Assembly (NCBI RefSeq): GCF_000731315.1
Contig: NZ_HG938354.1
Span: 434,001-498,000 of the forward strand
Direction: 5' to 3'
Length of the DNA: 64,000 nucleotides
From: Neorhizobium galegae bv. orientalis str. HAMBI 540
GTDB lineage: Bacteria; Pseudomonadota; Alphaproteobacteria; Rhizobiales; Rhizobiaceae
The position numbers and the translations under genes are program-made. The notes beneath the pieces were generated by a model. The model saw only the letters and a program-made list of their open reading frames with translations, did not search any database and had not been told where the DNA came from. Positions 52,769-63,050 of this stretch are shown piece by piece (the first letter of the stretch is position 1; every line of letters begins with the position of its first letter).

Positions 52769-53284
52769 ATGAACGAAACATATCGGTCGGGTTGCCCGAT
52801 CAATCTGACGCTGGAGGTTCTCGGAGACCGCTGGAGCCTGATCGTCATCCGCGACATCATGTTCGGCAATCGCCGCCACTTTCGCGAACTGCTGCAGAAT
52901 TCCGAGGAAGGCATCGCTTCCAACATCCTCGCCGACCGGCTGAAGCGGCTGGTGGAGCGGGGCCTGCTTTCCCGCGAGGACGATCCGAGCCACAAGCAGA
53001 AAGGGATCTACAGCCTCACGGAGATGTCGATCCGGCTGGTGCCGATCTTTGCGGAAATGGGCGCCTGGGGCCGCCGTTTCATGCCGGTGTCCGAAGAGCT
53101 CTCGATCCGGGCGCAATTGCTGGAGGAGGGCGGGCGGCCGCTCTGGGAGGATTTCATGGCCGAACTGCGCGTCCTGCACCTGCATGTCCCGCGCGATCCG
53201 GCCAAGCCTTCCGTCTTCGACGGCCTGCGCGCCGCCTATCTCGAAGTCGTCGCCCGCAACGCGGCGGCCGACGCCGCGGAATGA
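52769..53284 (+). CDS. HxlR-family transcriptional regulator
   Basis: 171 residues. Cys8-Pro near the N-terminus (SGCPINLTLEVLGDRWSLIVIRDIMFG) and the winged-helix block RHFRELLQNSEEGIASNILADRLKRL are the HxlR/MarR-like signature; the N-terminal Cys can act as redox or electrophile sensor. GGAG six bases before ATG at 52769 decides the start against 52745. The extra C-terminal 60 residues are unusual for HxlR. Confidence 0.9.
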   Translation: MNETYRSGCPINLTLEVLGDRWSLIVIRDIMFGNRRHFRELLQNSEEGIASNILADRLKRLVERGLLSREDDPSHKQKGIYSLTEMSIRLVPIFAEMGAWGRRFMPVSEELSIRAQLLEEGGRPLWEDFMAELRVLHLHVPRDPAKPSVFDGLRAAYLEVVARNAAADAAE

Positions 53285-54088
53285 TCAGTCCTTGCGGAAG
53301 ACGATGCTGGCGCCCCAGCCGGTGATGACGGCGATCAGCACGCAGAGGAAACCGTAGGCGAGCGGCCGGTCGTGGGCCGCGTCGGTGATCGCCTGTTCGA
53401 TGCCGGTCTTGACGACCCGCAGCGGCATTTCCCGCTGATTGATCAGCTCGCCGCTCTTGAACAGGTAGGCGCGCACCATGTGCATCCCGTCGGGGATGTT
53501 GGCCGGCAGTTTCAGCGAAGCGCGGAACAGGCTCGACGAGACGAAGCGCACGCCGCTCGTGTCGCGCTGATAAAGCCCGTTTGTCAGCTTCAGGCGCCGA
53601 TAGGCGTCGCGGAACTCGCCGATCATGCCGGAATCGGGAATGTAGCCGACCGGGTTCAGCGCCAGGTGGTCGATGCCGACGCCGATATTGTTGAGGCTCG
53701 GCGCCTCGTCGATGGTGTCGATCATCCGGGTGCTGGCCAACGAATAACTTTCCGGCACCTGTTCGAAGGTCATGCCCTCGGTGTTCATCCAGATCCCGAA
53801 GACGCGCTCCTTCTTGCGCACCGTCGCATAGTCCTTCGGCCCTTCGAGCGTCACCACCACGTCGTACTGGCCGATCGCCAGGAACAGCTCGTCCGCATTG
53901 GTGAGCGCCCCGAAGATGGTGAGGTCGGCGCCGCGGAAATCAGACGTGATGGCGATTTCGCTGGTCGAGGCGCCGATCTCCAGCCCTTCCTTCACCGCCG
54001 ATGCCTGCCCGAACGGTACCTGCGCCGCGGCCGGCGAGGCGAGTGCGAGAAGCGGCAGCAGAAGGAGAGTGCGGAGAAGCCGGCGCAT
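53285..54088 (-). CDS. TIGR02186-type membrane protein
   Basis: 267 residues with a signal peptide (MRRLLRTLLLLPLLALASPAAA), a beta-rich extracytoplasmic domain and a C-terminal membrane helix (YGFLCVLIAVITGWGASIVF). This family is found next to TauE-like exporters in alphaproteobacteria, as here (start overlaps the TauE stop by one base). Possibly a periplasmic partner of the exporter. Confidence 0.85.
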   Translation of the reverse strand: MRRLLRTLLLLPLLALASPAAAQVPFGQASAVKEGLEIGASTSEIAITSDFRGADLTIFGALTNADELFLAIGQYDVVVTLEGPKDYATVRKKERVFGIWMNTEGMTFEQVPESYSLASTRMIDTIDEAPSLNNIGVGIDHLALNPVGYIPDSGMIGEFRDAYRRLKLTNGLYQRDTSGVRFVSSSLFRASLKLPANIPDGMHMVRAYLFKSGELINQREMPLRVVKTGIEQAITDAAHDRPLAYGFLCVLIAVITGWGASIVFRKD

Positions 54089-55014
54089 CAGTAGGACATC
54101 CCCCCGACCGCGACCGAATAGACGTCGTCCGGCGTGACGATCAGCCCGATCGCCAGGCGGATGCCGACCGCAAGCACGAGCAGCGCCAGCAGCGCGCGCA
54201 GCTGTTCGCCGCGCAGCTTCTGCCCGACGCGGACCCCGTATTGCGCGCCGATCACGCCGGCCACCATCAGGATCGTGGCGAGCACGATGTCGACCGAATA
54301 GTTGGTCGCCGCCTGCACCATGGTCGTGTAGGCGGTGACGAAGATGATCTGGAACAATGAGGTCCCGACGACGACATTGGTCGGGATGCGTAAGAGATAG
54401 ATCATCGCCGGCACCATGATGAAGCCGCCGCCGACACCCATGATCGAGGTGAGCACGCCGATGCCGAAGCCGAGCCCGACGATCGGAATGGCGGAAAGGT
54501 AGATCTTCGATTTCTTGAACCGCATCTTCAGCGGCAGCCGGTGCACCCAGTTGTGCTGGCCCGGCCGTTTCAACGGCAGCGGCTCCTTGTTCTTCGCCCG
54601 TCGGAGCGCGCGCAGGCTCTCCTGCAGCATCAGCGCGCCGATCGAGCTGAGCAGCACGACGTAGAGGATCGAGATGAACAGATCGAGTTGGCCGACGCGC
54701 CGGAGCCAGGAGAAGACCCAGACGCCCGCTGTTGCCCCCGCCAGACCGCCGACCAGCAGCACCGAACCGAGCTTCATGTCGAGCGTGCCGCGCCGGAAAT
54801 GGGTGATCGCGCCCGAGATCGACGAAGCGACGACCTGGTTGGCGCCGGTGGCCACCGCCACGACGGGCGGGATGTTGTAGAAGATCAGCAACGGCGTGAT
54901 CAGGAATCCGCCGCCGACGCCGAACATGCCGGAGAGAAAGCCGACGGCCGCGCCCATGCCCAGAATAATGAAGATGTTCACCGACAGCTCTGCGATCGGC
55001 AGGTAGACAGTCAC
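54088..55014 (-). CDS. TauE/SafE-family sulfite/anion exporter
   Basis: 308 residues with about 8 membrane segments. Two internal repeats each start with the family glycine motif: AAVGFLSGMFGVGGGFLITPLLI and GFGIGVLTSIMGVGGGFIMVPAMI. A GTG start at 55014 with GAGG upstream is preferred; the longer frame would start at TTG 55035. Exports sulfite, sulfonates or other anions. A 15-bp palindrome lies 88 bases upstream. Confidence 0.9.
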   Translation of the reverse strand: MTVYLPIAELSVNIFIILGMGAAVGFLSGMFGVGGGFLITPLLIFYNIPPVVAVATGANQVVASSISGAITHFRRGTLDMKLGSVLLVGGLAGATAGVWVFSWLRRVGQLDLFISILYVVLLSSIGALMLQESLRALRRAKNKEPLPLKRPGQHNWVHRLPLKMRFKKSKIYLSAIPIVGLGFGIGVLTSIMGVGGGFIMVPAMIYLLRIPTNVVVGTSLFQIIFVTAYTTMVQAATNYSVDIVLATILMVAGVIGAQYGVRVGQKLRGEQLRALLALLVLAVGIRLAIGLIVTPDDVYSVAVGGMSY

Positions 55015-55101
55015 GGCAGAACCTCGACACGGCAAAAAGCGACGCCCTCGCGGGCGTTCGCGATGTGGTTGTCCGCCCGGTGCGGCGAAGGAAACGTGAT
55101 C

Positions 55102-55116
55102 TCACATGCCATGTGA
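55102..55116. promoter_or_regulatory. 15-bp palindrome upstream of the TauE gene
   Basis: TCACATG (55102-55108), C, CATGTGA (55110-55116): perfect 7-bp arms. It lies in the 248-base gap (55015-55262) between the TauE start and the podJ stop, which otherwise holds no gene. A regulator dimer site for the TauE operon is plausible; the regulator is unknown. Confidence 0.45.
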
Positions 55117-55262
55117 ACAGGGCATGAAGGACTTCATCCGTCATGCGCCCGGGTTTGGCCGCAAGTCAATTCGCAAGTGTCAGATAATGCGGCAATTTTA
55201 CCATTTTTGTGCGGGCGTGATTAATATCCCGCAACTCCCCTATATCGGTCGGGTAAGTAGAC

Positions 55263-58200
55263 TTACTTGTTCTTCGCAAGTAGTTCCTTGACCAGCGCGT
55301 CGGTGATCTTGCCGTTCGGTTCCTGGCCGACCGAGGTCTGGAAGGCCTTGATCGCGGTCACGGTCTTGGCGCCCATCTTGCCGTCGGCGGTGCCGGCGTC
55401 AAAACCGCTCTTGTTCAGGATCGCCTGAATGTTGCGGATCGCCTTTTCCATGTCGACCGAGCCCGTGGTGAGCGGCTTGCCGGAAGCCCATTCGTCCGGA
55501 AGATTGACGGAGTTGGCCTTCGGGTCGAGCGGCTTCACCTTCCACTGGTCGACCTTGGCGCGGGCGCTTTCGAGCTGTTCCTTGCGCATGGCGTTGCCCA
55601 CTTCGTCGCGCTTCTGGGCGGCGTCCTTGTCGCCTCCCTTGGCCGCAACCGCAAACCACTTGTAGGATTCCTCGAGATCCTGCTTCACACCGTTGCCGCG
55701 GGCAAGCAGGATGGCGAGGTTGAACTGGCTGTCGGCGACGCCGAAGTCGGCGGCCTGGCGGAACCAGGTGACGGCGGCGGCATAGTCCGGCTGGCCGGCG
55801 GCGCCCGATGCATAGAGCACGGCGAGATTGTGCATGGCGCTGGCATTGCCGGCATCGGCGGCCTGCTTGTAGTAGGTCATCGCCTTCGTCAGGTCGCGGG
55901 AGACGCCCGTGCCCTTTTCGAAGATATTGGCGAGCCGGTATTGCGCCGGTGCCAGGCCGCGGTCGGCGGCAAGCTTGTACCAGTTGGCGGCTTCCGACAG
56001 ATCGCTCTTGACGCCCTTTCCGTCGGTAAAGCGTGCGCCGATCTCAAAGAGCGCGTTGGCGTCGCCGCCAGCGGCGGCGTCGGCAAGCGACTTGGGTTCA
56101 ATGCCGACGGGCACCACGATCGCAGCCGGAGCCGTGACCTTGGGGGCGGCAGCGAATGTGTTCGCAGTAGCCGGCGCATTGCCCGACTGTTCCATGACGG
56201 AAGGAGCGCCCGACGCGGGCCGCGGATCGGTCAGATGGTTTGCGGCAACCGCCGGGGCCTGTTCGACGGGTTGCGTCGGCGCGGCTGCGGTGGTCGTGTC
56301 GCCGTCGGCGCCATCGGTCGCGGCCTGGTCTTCGACTGTCGGGACCTCGTTGCTGCCGGTGACGTTGGCCGGCGCAACCGGCCGGGCCGGCACCTGGATC
56401 GTCGCGGCCGGTGCCGCGGGAGCCTTCGTGCCGCTGGTCAGCGTCTTGGCGAGCGGCATCGCCATCAGCACCAGAAGGACGGCACCGACAGCCATCAGGA
56501 TCGGCCGGCGATGCTGCGAAAGCATGGCGCCGAAGCCCTTGTTGGCGGATGCCTTGGCGGCCTTGCGCATCTCCTTGGACGACGAGCCGATCTGCGAGGG
56601 ATCGGTTTCCTGGGCAGCGGCCTTGGCGGCGCGGCGGGCGGCGGCGATATAGTCGGCGCGTTCGGCGGCACTCGTCCGATCGGTGTCGAATTCCCCGGCG
56701 GCCTGGCTGGCGCGAACCCGCTCGAGGATCTTCTTGACGTCAGGGGCGCCGGATCCCGGCTCCAGAAGGTCGTTCTGGCGATCTACCGGCAGCACGTCGG
56801 AAGGATCGAGCGGCGGCGTCGGCTCGATGACGGTGCGGCCGCCCTTCGGCGCCTCGGCCTTTCCGCCGGGCAGGAAGCGGCGGGAAAGCTCGGTCAGCAG
56901 GCTGGTCTTAGCCGCCCTGTCCCTGGCGGGGGTGTCCTTGGTGACGACTTTGGTGTCGGCATGGTCGGCGCGAAGTGCGGTCTCGTCGGAAGGCGCTTCT
57001 TCAGGGGCCTTCGCGCGGTGGCCGAAGGCTGCGGCCGGTTGCTCGTTCGCCGCCTCAGCCTCCGCGAGCTCGTAGCTCATCAGCTCTTCGGCAGCCGCAA
57101 CGGAAAGCTGTGCGGCCGCCGGCATGACCGGGGCAGGGCGGGTTTCGTAACGCGCTGGTTCTTCATGATAGCGATCCCGCTCCGCATGGGCGGAGGAGAC
57201 GAAACGTTCTTCCATGCCGTCCAGCCGGTCGGCGATCTGTACCAGGGTGCCGTGCAGGGCTTCGAAGGTCTGGTGGGTGCGGTCGTCCGAATGGCGCGTC
57301 AGGTCTTCGAGATGGCGAAGGTCGTCCGCAAGCGCAGAAAGTGCCGCCATGTCGGCGGCGACGCCCGGTCCGCCTGCCATGCCGTTGCGCGAATAGGCTT
57401 CCACCACCGTTTCGGCGGCCTGGCGGGCAGCCTCGATGATGTATTCGTCATTGGTCGCCATATAGCTTTCGAGCGCCGTCATGCGGTTTTCGAATTCGGC
57501 GGGAAGAGCGCCGGCGCCATGCTGCGGCTGGCTGATCAGCACCGAAAGATGGGCGATCTGGTCTTCGAGACTGCGAAGCGCGCCGTCGTCGCCACGCGGC
57601 GAAGCCGTCGCCTCGTCAAGCCGGGCGGCGATGTCGGTCAGCCGGTCTTCGATCCGCCCGAAGGCATTCTCGTCGAGCGCCGACTGGGGGCGCGGCTGAT
57701 AACCGATCTCCTCGATCCGGCGGGCGAGATAGTCGAGCCGTTCGGCGAGCACGTCGTTGACACTGCCCTGTTCCAGCCCATCGATCTTGCGGGAAATATC
57801 GGCGAGATAGGCGGAAAGCTCGGGATCCTGGGAAGGCTTCTGGGCCTGTTCGAGGATCAGCGAAAGCTGCTCGAGCCGCTCTTCCAGGCGCATGGCCGCC
57901 TGTTCGTCGGTGAGCTCCTCGATCCGGCCGGTCAGCGCCTCGATGCGGGCGGAAAGCATTTCGGCCGGGTCGGTCTGGGTGTGGGTTACCCGGCCTATGG
58001 CTTCGATCTGGTCGGCAAGCGCGCTGATGCGGCCGTCCAGACGCTGCAGGAAGGACTGGTCGATCGAGGCTGAGGCCGAGGCGCGGCTGCCGGCGGCAAT
58101 CGCGCGGCTGATCTCGTCCAGCCGCTCGTCCAATGTCGCGAACTGTTCGGCAATGACCGAATCGTTCGGCTGCATGCGCGAGCCGAGCTGCTCCATGGCG

Positions 58201-59180
58201 CTTGCCACAGTGATCAGCTTCTGTTCGAGCGCCCGGATGACCGGGCTGTCGCTCATCTCTCCGAGCTGGCCCTTGATGTCGTCGATCCGATAGGCGAGCG
58301 AGACGAGTTCCTCGCGCAATGCCGTGGAGTCGAGGCCGTGCATGCGATCTTCGAGACCCTGCCAGCGGGTTTCCATCCGCCGCACGGAATCTTCGCGGGC
58401 AAGGCCGCCCATGACGGCCCGCAGTTCCTCGAATTCGTGGCGCAGGCCGACGGCCTCCGGCGTCGCCTGATGACCCAGCTGGCTGATGCCCTCGGCAAGC
58501 CGGGCAAGATCGCCGCGCAGGTCCTCGGTGAAGTTCTGGTCTTCGGCGATGGATCTGATCGAGCGGATTTCCGAGCGCAGCGCGGTCATCTCGCGGCCGA
58601 CGCTTTCGGAAATATCCTGTTTCAGCTCCTGGCGCAGGCTGACCAGCGCCTGAGCGATGTCCCGCATGCCGTTGTCGGCTGGCGGTTGCGGCGCCGGCAT
58701 GCGCGGCGGTGTGGCCGGGCGACGGGGTTCTTCGCGGCGCGGTGCGGACGCGACCGGGCGCGTTTCGGCGTAACGAGGCGCTTCCGCGCGGACGGGGGCT
58801 TGGCGCGCTGGCGGGCGGTAGGCTTCCGGCGGACGCAGCTCGGTACGGCGCGGTTCTTCCCGGCGCAGGCTCTCCTGACGCAGATCCGGCGCGCGTTGGC
58901 GCTCGGGCCGGACGCCACGGTCTCGGCTGGCGTCGAGCATGCGCTGGCGCTCGCGGATCTCGGCAAGCGGATCGCTGGAGAGTTGTGGTTCGCGATAGGC
59001 GGCAGCCGGTGCCGGCCGGCGCTCCTGGCGCGGATCGGTCGTCCTCGGCGTGCGGGCATCACGCGACGTGCCTGACATCAACCCCTCGATACGCGCCTCG
59101 AGCCCTTCGATGGTGCGGTTCAACGCATCCAGGGAAGAGCGGTCGCCGGGACGGGAAGGGCTCGATCGTGATCCGTTCAT
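55263..59180 (-). CDS. podJ: PodJ-like polarity/localisation factor
   Basis: 1305 residues. Residues 1-880 are cytoplasmic: a Pro/Arg-rich head (about 60-170) and long coiled-coil stretches (about 170-640) rich in Glu, Arg, Leu and Ala (LDERLDEISRAIAAG and similar). One membrane helix near 890-911 (ILMAVGAVLLVLMAMPLA) is followed by a Pro/Ala linker, four Sel1-type repeats (about 1023-1193; ALFEIGARFTDGKGV, AQYRLANIFEKGTGV, AMHNLAVLYASG, SQFNLAILLARGNGV) and a C-terminal peptidoglycan-binding domain (about 1240-1305). This is the layout of PodJ, which organises the new pole in Caulobacter and Agrobacterium. No other gene is in its operon. Confidence 0.88.
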   Translation of the reverse strand: MNGSRSSPSRPGDRSSLDALNRTIEGLEARIEGLMSGTSRDARTPRTTDPRQERRPAPAAAYREPQLSSDPLAEIRERQRMLDASRDRGVRPERQRAPDLRQESLRREEPRRTELRPPEAYRPPARQAPVRAEAPRYAETRPVASAPRREEPRRPATPPRMPAPQPPADNGMRDIAQALVSLRQELKQDISESVGREMTALRSEIRSIRSIAEDQNFTEDLRGDLARLAEGISQLGHQATPEAVGLRHEFEELRAVMGGLAREDSVRRMETRWQGLEDRMHGLDSTALREELVSLAYRIDDIKGQLGEMSDSPVIRALEQKLITVASAMEQLGSRMQPNDSVIAEQFATLDERLDEISRAIAAGSRASASASIDQSFLQRLDGRISALADQIEAIGRVTHTQTDPAEMLSARIEALTGRIEELTDEQAAMRLEERLEQLSLILEQAQKPSQDPELSAYLADISRKIDGLEQGSVNDVLAERLDYLARRIEEIGYQPRPQSALDENAFGRIEDRLTDIAARLDEATASPRGDDGALRSLEDQIAHLSVLISQPQHGAGALPAEFENRMTALESYMATNDEYIIEAARQAAETVVEAYSRNGMAGGPGVAADMAALSALADDLRHLEDLTRHSDDRTHQTFEALHGTLVQIADRLDGMEERFVSSAHAERDRYHEEPARYETRPAPVMPAAAQLSVAAAEELMSYELAEAEAANEQPAAAFGHRAKAPEEAPSDETALRADHADTKVVTKDTPARDRAAKTSLLTELSRRFLPGGKAEAPKGGRTVIEPTPPLDPSDVLPVDRQNDLLEPGSGAPDVKKILERVRASQAAGEFDTDRTSAAERADYIAAARRAAKAAAQETDPSQIGSSSKEMRKAAKASANKGFGAMLSQHRRPILMAVGAVLLVLMAMPLAKTLTSGTKAPAAPAATIQVPARPVAPANVTGSNEVPTVEDQAATDGADGDTTTAAAPTQPVEQAPAVAANHLTDPRPASGAPSVMEQSGNAPATANTFAAAPKVTAPAAIVVPVGIEPKSLADAAAGGDANALFEIGARFTDGKGVKSDLSEAANWYKLAADRGLAPAQYRLANIFEKGTGVSRDLTKAMTYYKQAADAGNASAMHNLAVLYASGAAGQPDYAAAVTWFRQAADFGVADSQFNLAILLARGNGVKQDLEESYKWFAVAAKGGDKDAAQKRDEVGNAMRKEQLESARAKVDQWKVKPLDPKANSVNLPDEWASGKPLTTGSVDMEKAIRNIQAILNKSGFDAGTADGKMGAKTVTAIKAFQTSVGQEPNGKITDALVKELLAKNK

Positions 59181-59675
59181 GTGCTCGCTCGTTTCGACGT
59201 TGTACCTGCTGGCTCTCGTAACGACCTCGTTTCAGGGGATACGGAATTCCCGCCAATCGGCCATATATTAGAGATACCTTACGCAAGACTTGCCATTTCA
59301 GCGGACGCGGGACATCTTGAGGTAAATGGACCGCGTCGCTTAAGAGCCCACTATTTCCTTAAACGTAGTAAACAAGTCGTTAACCCGAACGAAAATTTTA
59401 ACCTTTTCGACGCGCTCGGTGTCCCTTGCGGTGATGACGTAGCGCCTGCCGGCCCTATCTTCCTGCTTTCCCCATCCAGCCTCGCAACTGCTCGACCCGT
59501 TAAGACCGTGATCGGGACGGAGGAATGGCGACGGTGAATATCGGCAAAGTTCCAAACGCGCGTAATTGACGTTTACGCGAACGTCAATTATTTGTGGTAG
59601 AAAGAATGGGGATTCTCCCGTGAGCCAAAGGCCCGGGGCGGAATCCACCGACGAGGATTTGGAGGAAGCTCGACC
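59181..59675. other. 495-base divergent regulatory region between podJ and the beta-oxidation operon
   Basis: No supported gene. The podJ side is A+T-rich and carries single TTAA half-sites but no TTAA-N7-TTAA pair of the CtrA type. The acyl-CoA dehydrogenase side holds a strong palindrome (59563-59590) and a GGAGGAA ribosome-binding site before 59676. Two GANTC methylation sites (GATTC, GAATC) occur in the leader. Confidence 0.7.
59563..59590. promoter_or_regulatory. Palindrome with 11-bp arms, candidate operator of the beta-oxidation operon
   Basis: TAATTGACGTT (59563-59573) and AACGTCAATTA (59580-59590) are exact reverse complements around TACGCG. It is 85 bases upstream of the acyl-CoA dehydrogenase start. 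The ACGT-rich inverted-repeat core recalls sites of MerR-type LiuR regulators of acyl-CoA genes; which regulator binds here is inference. Confidence 0.6.
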
Positions 59676-61469
59676 ATGCCCGTGTACAAGGCCCCGGTAA
59701 ACGATACGCTTTTCATTCTCAACGATGTGCTCGGCCTGGAACGCTACGGCAACCTGCCGGGCTTTGCCGATGCCACTCCAGACATGCTGGAAGCGATCAT
59801 CGGAGAGGCTGCCAAGGTGGCCGAAGACGTGCTCTTTCCGCTGAACCTCTCCGGCGATCAGGAAGGCTGCATCCGTCACGACGATGGCACGGTCTCGGTG
59901 CCGAAGGGTTTCAAGCAGGCCTATGATCAATATTGCCAGGCCGGCTGGATCGGTCTCGCCGTGCCGGAAGAATTTGGCGGCCAGGGCCTGCCCTACACGC
60001 TGCATGCCGCCGTCGGCGAATACATGTCGTCGGCCAACATGTCGCTGATGATGTATCCGGGCCTGACCCAGGGCGCGATTGCCGCGATCCTCGTGCATGG
60101 TTCCGACGAGCAGAAGAGGACCTACCTGCCGAAAATGGTTGCCGGCACCTGGTCGGGCACCATGAACCTCACCGAACCCCATTGCGGCACCGATCTCGGG
60201 CTTCTGCGTTCGAAGGCGGTGCCTCAAGGTGATGGCTCCTACAAGATTTCCGGCCAGAAGATCTTCATCTCGGCCGGCGAACACGGCATGACCGACAATA
60301 TTGTCCACCTGGTGCTCGCCCGCATTGAAGGCGCGCCGGAGGGCACCAAGGGCATCTCGCTCTTCATCGTGCCGAAGTTCATGGTCAATGCCGACGGATC
60401 GCTGGGCAAGCGCAATGGTGCTACCTGCGGTGCGATCGAACACAAGATGGGCATCCACGGCAACTCCACCTGCGTCATGAACTATGACGAGGCGACCGGT
60501 TACCTGATTGGCGCTGAAAACAAGGGCCTGGCGGCCATGTTCGTGATGATGAACGAGGCCCGCCTCGGCGTCGGCCTGCAGGGCCTCTCGATCGCCGAGA
60601 CGGCCTACCAGAACGCTGTCGCCTATGCCCGCGAGCGCATCCAGGGCCGTTCGCTGTCGGGCGCCAAGGCGCCGGATAAAAAGGCCGATCCGATCATCGT
60701 TCATCCGGACATCCGCCGTACGCTGATGACCATCCGTGCCTTCAACGAGGCCGGCCGCGCCTTCCTGCTGTGGACCGCGCTGAAATCCGACATCGCTCAC
60801 CGCTCGCCGGATGCAGCCGAGCGCCAGAACGCCGATGATCTCCTCGGCCTCGCGACCCCGATCCTCAAGGGCGTGATGACCGACAAGGGTTTCGAGCATG
60901 CCGTGATGGCCCAGCAGGTGTTTGGCGGCCACGGCTATATCGAGGAACACGGCATGAGCCAGTATGTCCGAGATGCCCGTATCACCATGATCTACGAAGG
61001 CGCCAACGGCATCCAGGCGCTCGACCTCGTGGGCCGCAAGCTGGCGCTGAACGGCGGCCGCGCCGTCATGGCGATGTTCAAGGAGATCGGCGATTTCTGC
61101 GAGGAAAACCGCGCCGACGAGGCGATGGCTCCCTTCACCAAGGGTCTCAAGAAGGGCTTGAACGACCTGCAGGCCTCCACCATGTGGTTCATGCAGAACG
61201 CCATGGCCAAGCCCGACAATGCCGGTGCCGGCTCCACCGACTATATGCACCTCTTCGGGATCGTGACGCTCGGCTACATGTGGGCCAAGATCGCCAAGGC
61301 GGCCCAGACCGGACTTGCCGCCGGCGACGCCCGCGCCGATTACCTGAAGAACAAGCTGGTGACGGCGAGGTTCTTCATGGAAAAGATCATGCCGGAAACC
61401 GCGATGCGCAAAGTCCGCATCGAAGCCGGCGCCGACAGCGTGATGGAACTCGCCGCCGACGCGTTTTGA
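59676..61469 (+). CDS. Acyl-CoA dehydrogenase with C-terminal extension
   Basis: 597 residues, larger than standard 380-residue acyl-CoA dehydrogenases because of an acyl-CoA-dehydrogenase C-terminal domain (about 465-590), as in FadE5/DmdC-type enzymes. [14 protein letters not shown] and [22 protein letters not shown] are the FAD-binding beta-domain blocks; [16 protein letters not shown] carries the catalytic Glu region. First step of fatty-acid beta-oxidation, passing electrons to ETF. First gene of an operon that includes thiolase and a hydroxyacyl-CoA dehydrogenase. Confidence 0.92.
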   Translation: MPVYKAPVNDTLFILNDVLGLERYGNLPGFADATPDMLEAIIGEAAKVAEDVLFPLNLSGDQEGCIRHDDGTVSVPKGFKQAYDQYCQAGWIGLAVPEEFGGQGLPYTLHAAVGEYMSSANMSLMMYPGLTQGAIAAILVHGSDEQKRTYLPKMVAGTWSGTMNLTEPHCGTDLGLLRSKAVPQGDGSYKISGQKIFISAGEHGMTDNIVHLVLARIEGAPEGTKGISLFIVPKFMVNADGSLGKRNGATCGAIEHKMGIHGNSTCVMNYDEATGYLIGAENKGLAAMFVMMNEARLGVGLQGLSIAETAYQNAVAYARERIQGRSLSGAKAPDKKADPIIVHPDIRRTLMTIRAFNEAGRAFLLWTALKSDIAHRSPDAAERQNADDLLGLATPILKGVMTDKGFEHAVMAQQVFGGHGYIEEHGMSQYVRDARITMIYEGANGIQALDLVGRKLALNGGRAVMAMFKEIGDFCEENRADEAMAPFTKGLKKGLNDLQASTMWFMQNAMAKPDNAGAGSTDYMHLFGIVTLGYMWAKIAKAAQTGLAAGDARADYLKNKLVTARFFMEKIMPETAMRKVRIEAGADSVMELAADAF

Positions 61470-61485
61470 TTTGCGCCGACGCACT

Positions 61486-61506
61486 CCCTCCCCCTTGCGG
61501 GGAGGG
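61486..61506. repeat. GC-rich rhizobial intergenic palindromic repeat
   Basis: CCCTCCCC (61486-61493), loop CTTGC, GGGGAGGG (61499-61506), followed by CTGGGGAGGGG. Elements with this CCCTCCCC-CTTG-GGGGAGGG pattern are frequent between genes in alphaproteobacteria. It may act as a transcript-processing or mRNA-stabilising hairpin between the two genes. Confidence 0.7.
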
Positions 61507-61543
61507 CTGGGGAGGGGTCTTCTCTCCCATGTCCGAGATTTGA

Positions 61544-61559
61544 GGCAATATAAATTGCC
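61544..61559 (+). other. Short hairpin before the thiolase gene
   Basis: GGCAAT (61544-61549), ATAA, ATTGCC (61554-61559), immediately before the ribosome-binding site CAGGGAG. It could modulate translation of the thiolase; seen in sequence only. Confidence 0.5.
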
Positions 61560-61577
61560 ACCCAGGGAGATGACACC

Positions 61578-62786
<1,209 letters not shown>

Positions 62787-62796
62787 GGAGGCAGCC

Positions 62797-63015
62797 ATGG
62801 GGCCGCGGCGAGAGGTCTATGAGCGCGAGAGAAACGAAATCCAGCAGCAATATGCTCAGCATAACCTCGATAAGGATATGGCTGCCGACTATCGCTCAGG
62901 CCTCGCCACCGACCCCAAGGAACATGTGCGCAAGCTGAAGACGCAAAATCGCGGCCTGTTGTTGCTTCTGGTCCTGATTGCCGTAATCGCCGCGGTCGCC
63001 TTCGCCATCTCCTGA
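62797..63015 (+). CDS. Small C-terminally anchored membrane protein of the beta-oxidation operon
   Basis: 72 residues: a charged N-terminal part ([16 protein letters not shown]) and one C-terminal membrane segment ([18 protein letters not shown]). GGAGG precedes ATG at 62797. It lies between the thiolase and hydroxyacyl-CoA dehydrogenase genes, 10 bases after the first, so it is probably translated. Function unknown; it may tether the complex to the membrane. Confidence 0.75.
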   Translation: MGPRREVYERERNEIQQQYAQHNLDKDMAADYRSGLATDPKEHVRKLKTQNRGLLLLLVLIAVIAAVAFAIS

Positions 63016-63050
63016 CGGAAAACGAATTCAAGGGAAGAGGAAATCCCATC

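Noticed and set aside
55830..58073. 747-codon plus-strand frame opposite podJ
   Set aside because: Low-complexity antisense of the repetitive coiled-coil gene.
59340..59410. TTAA elements upstream of podJ as CtrA sites
   Set aside because: Half-sites are present, but no pair has the required 7-base spacing.
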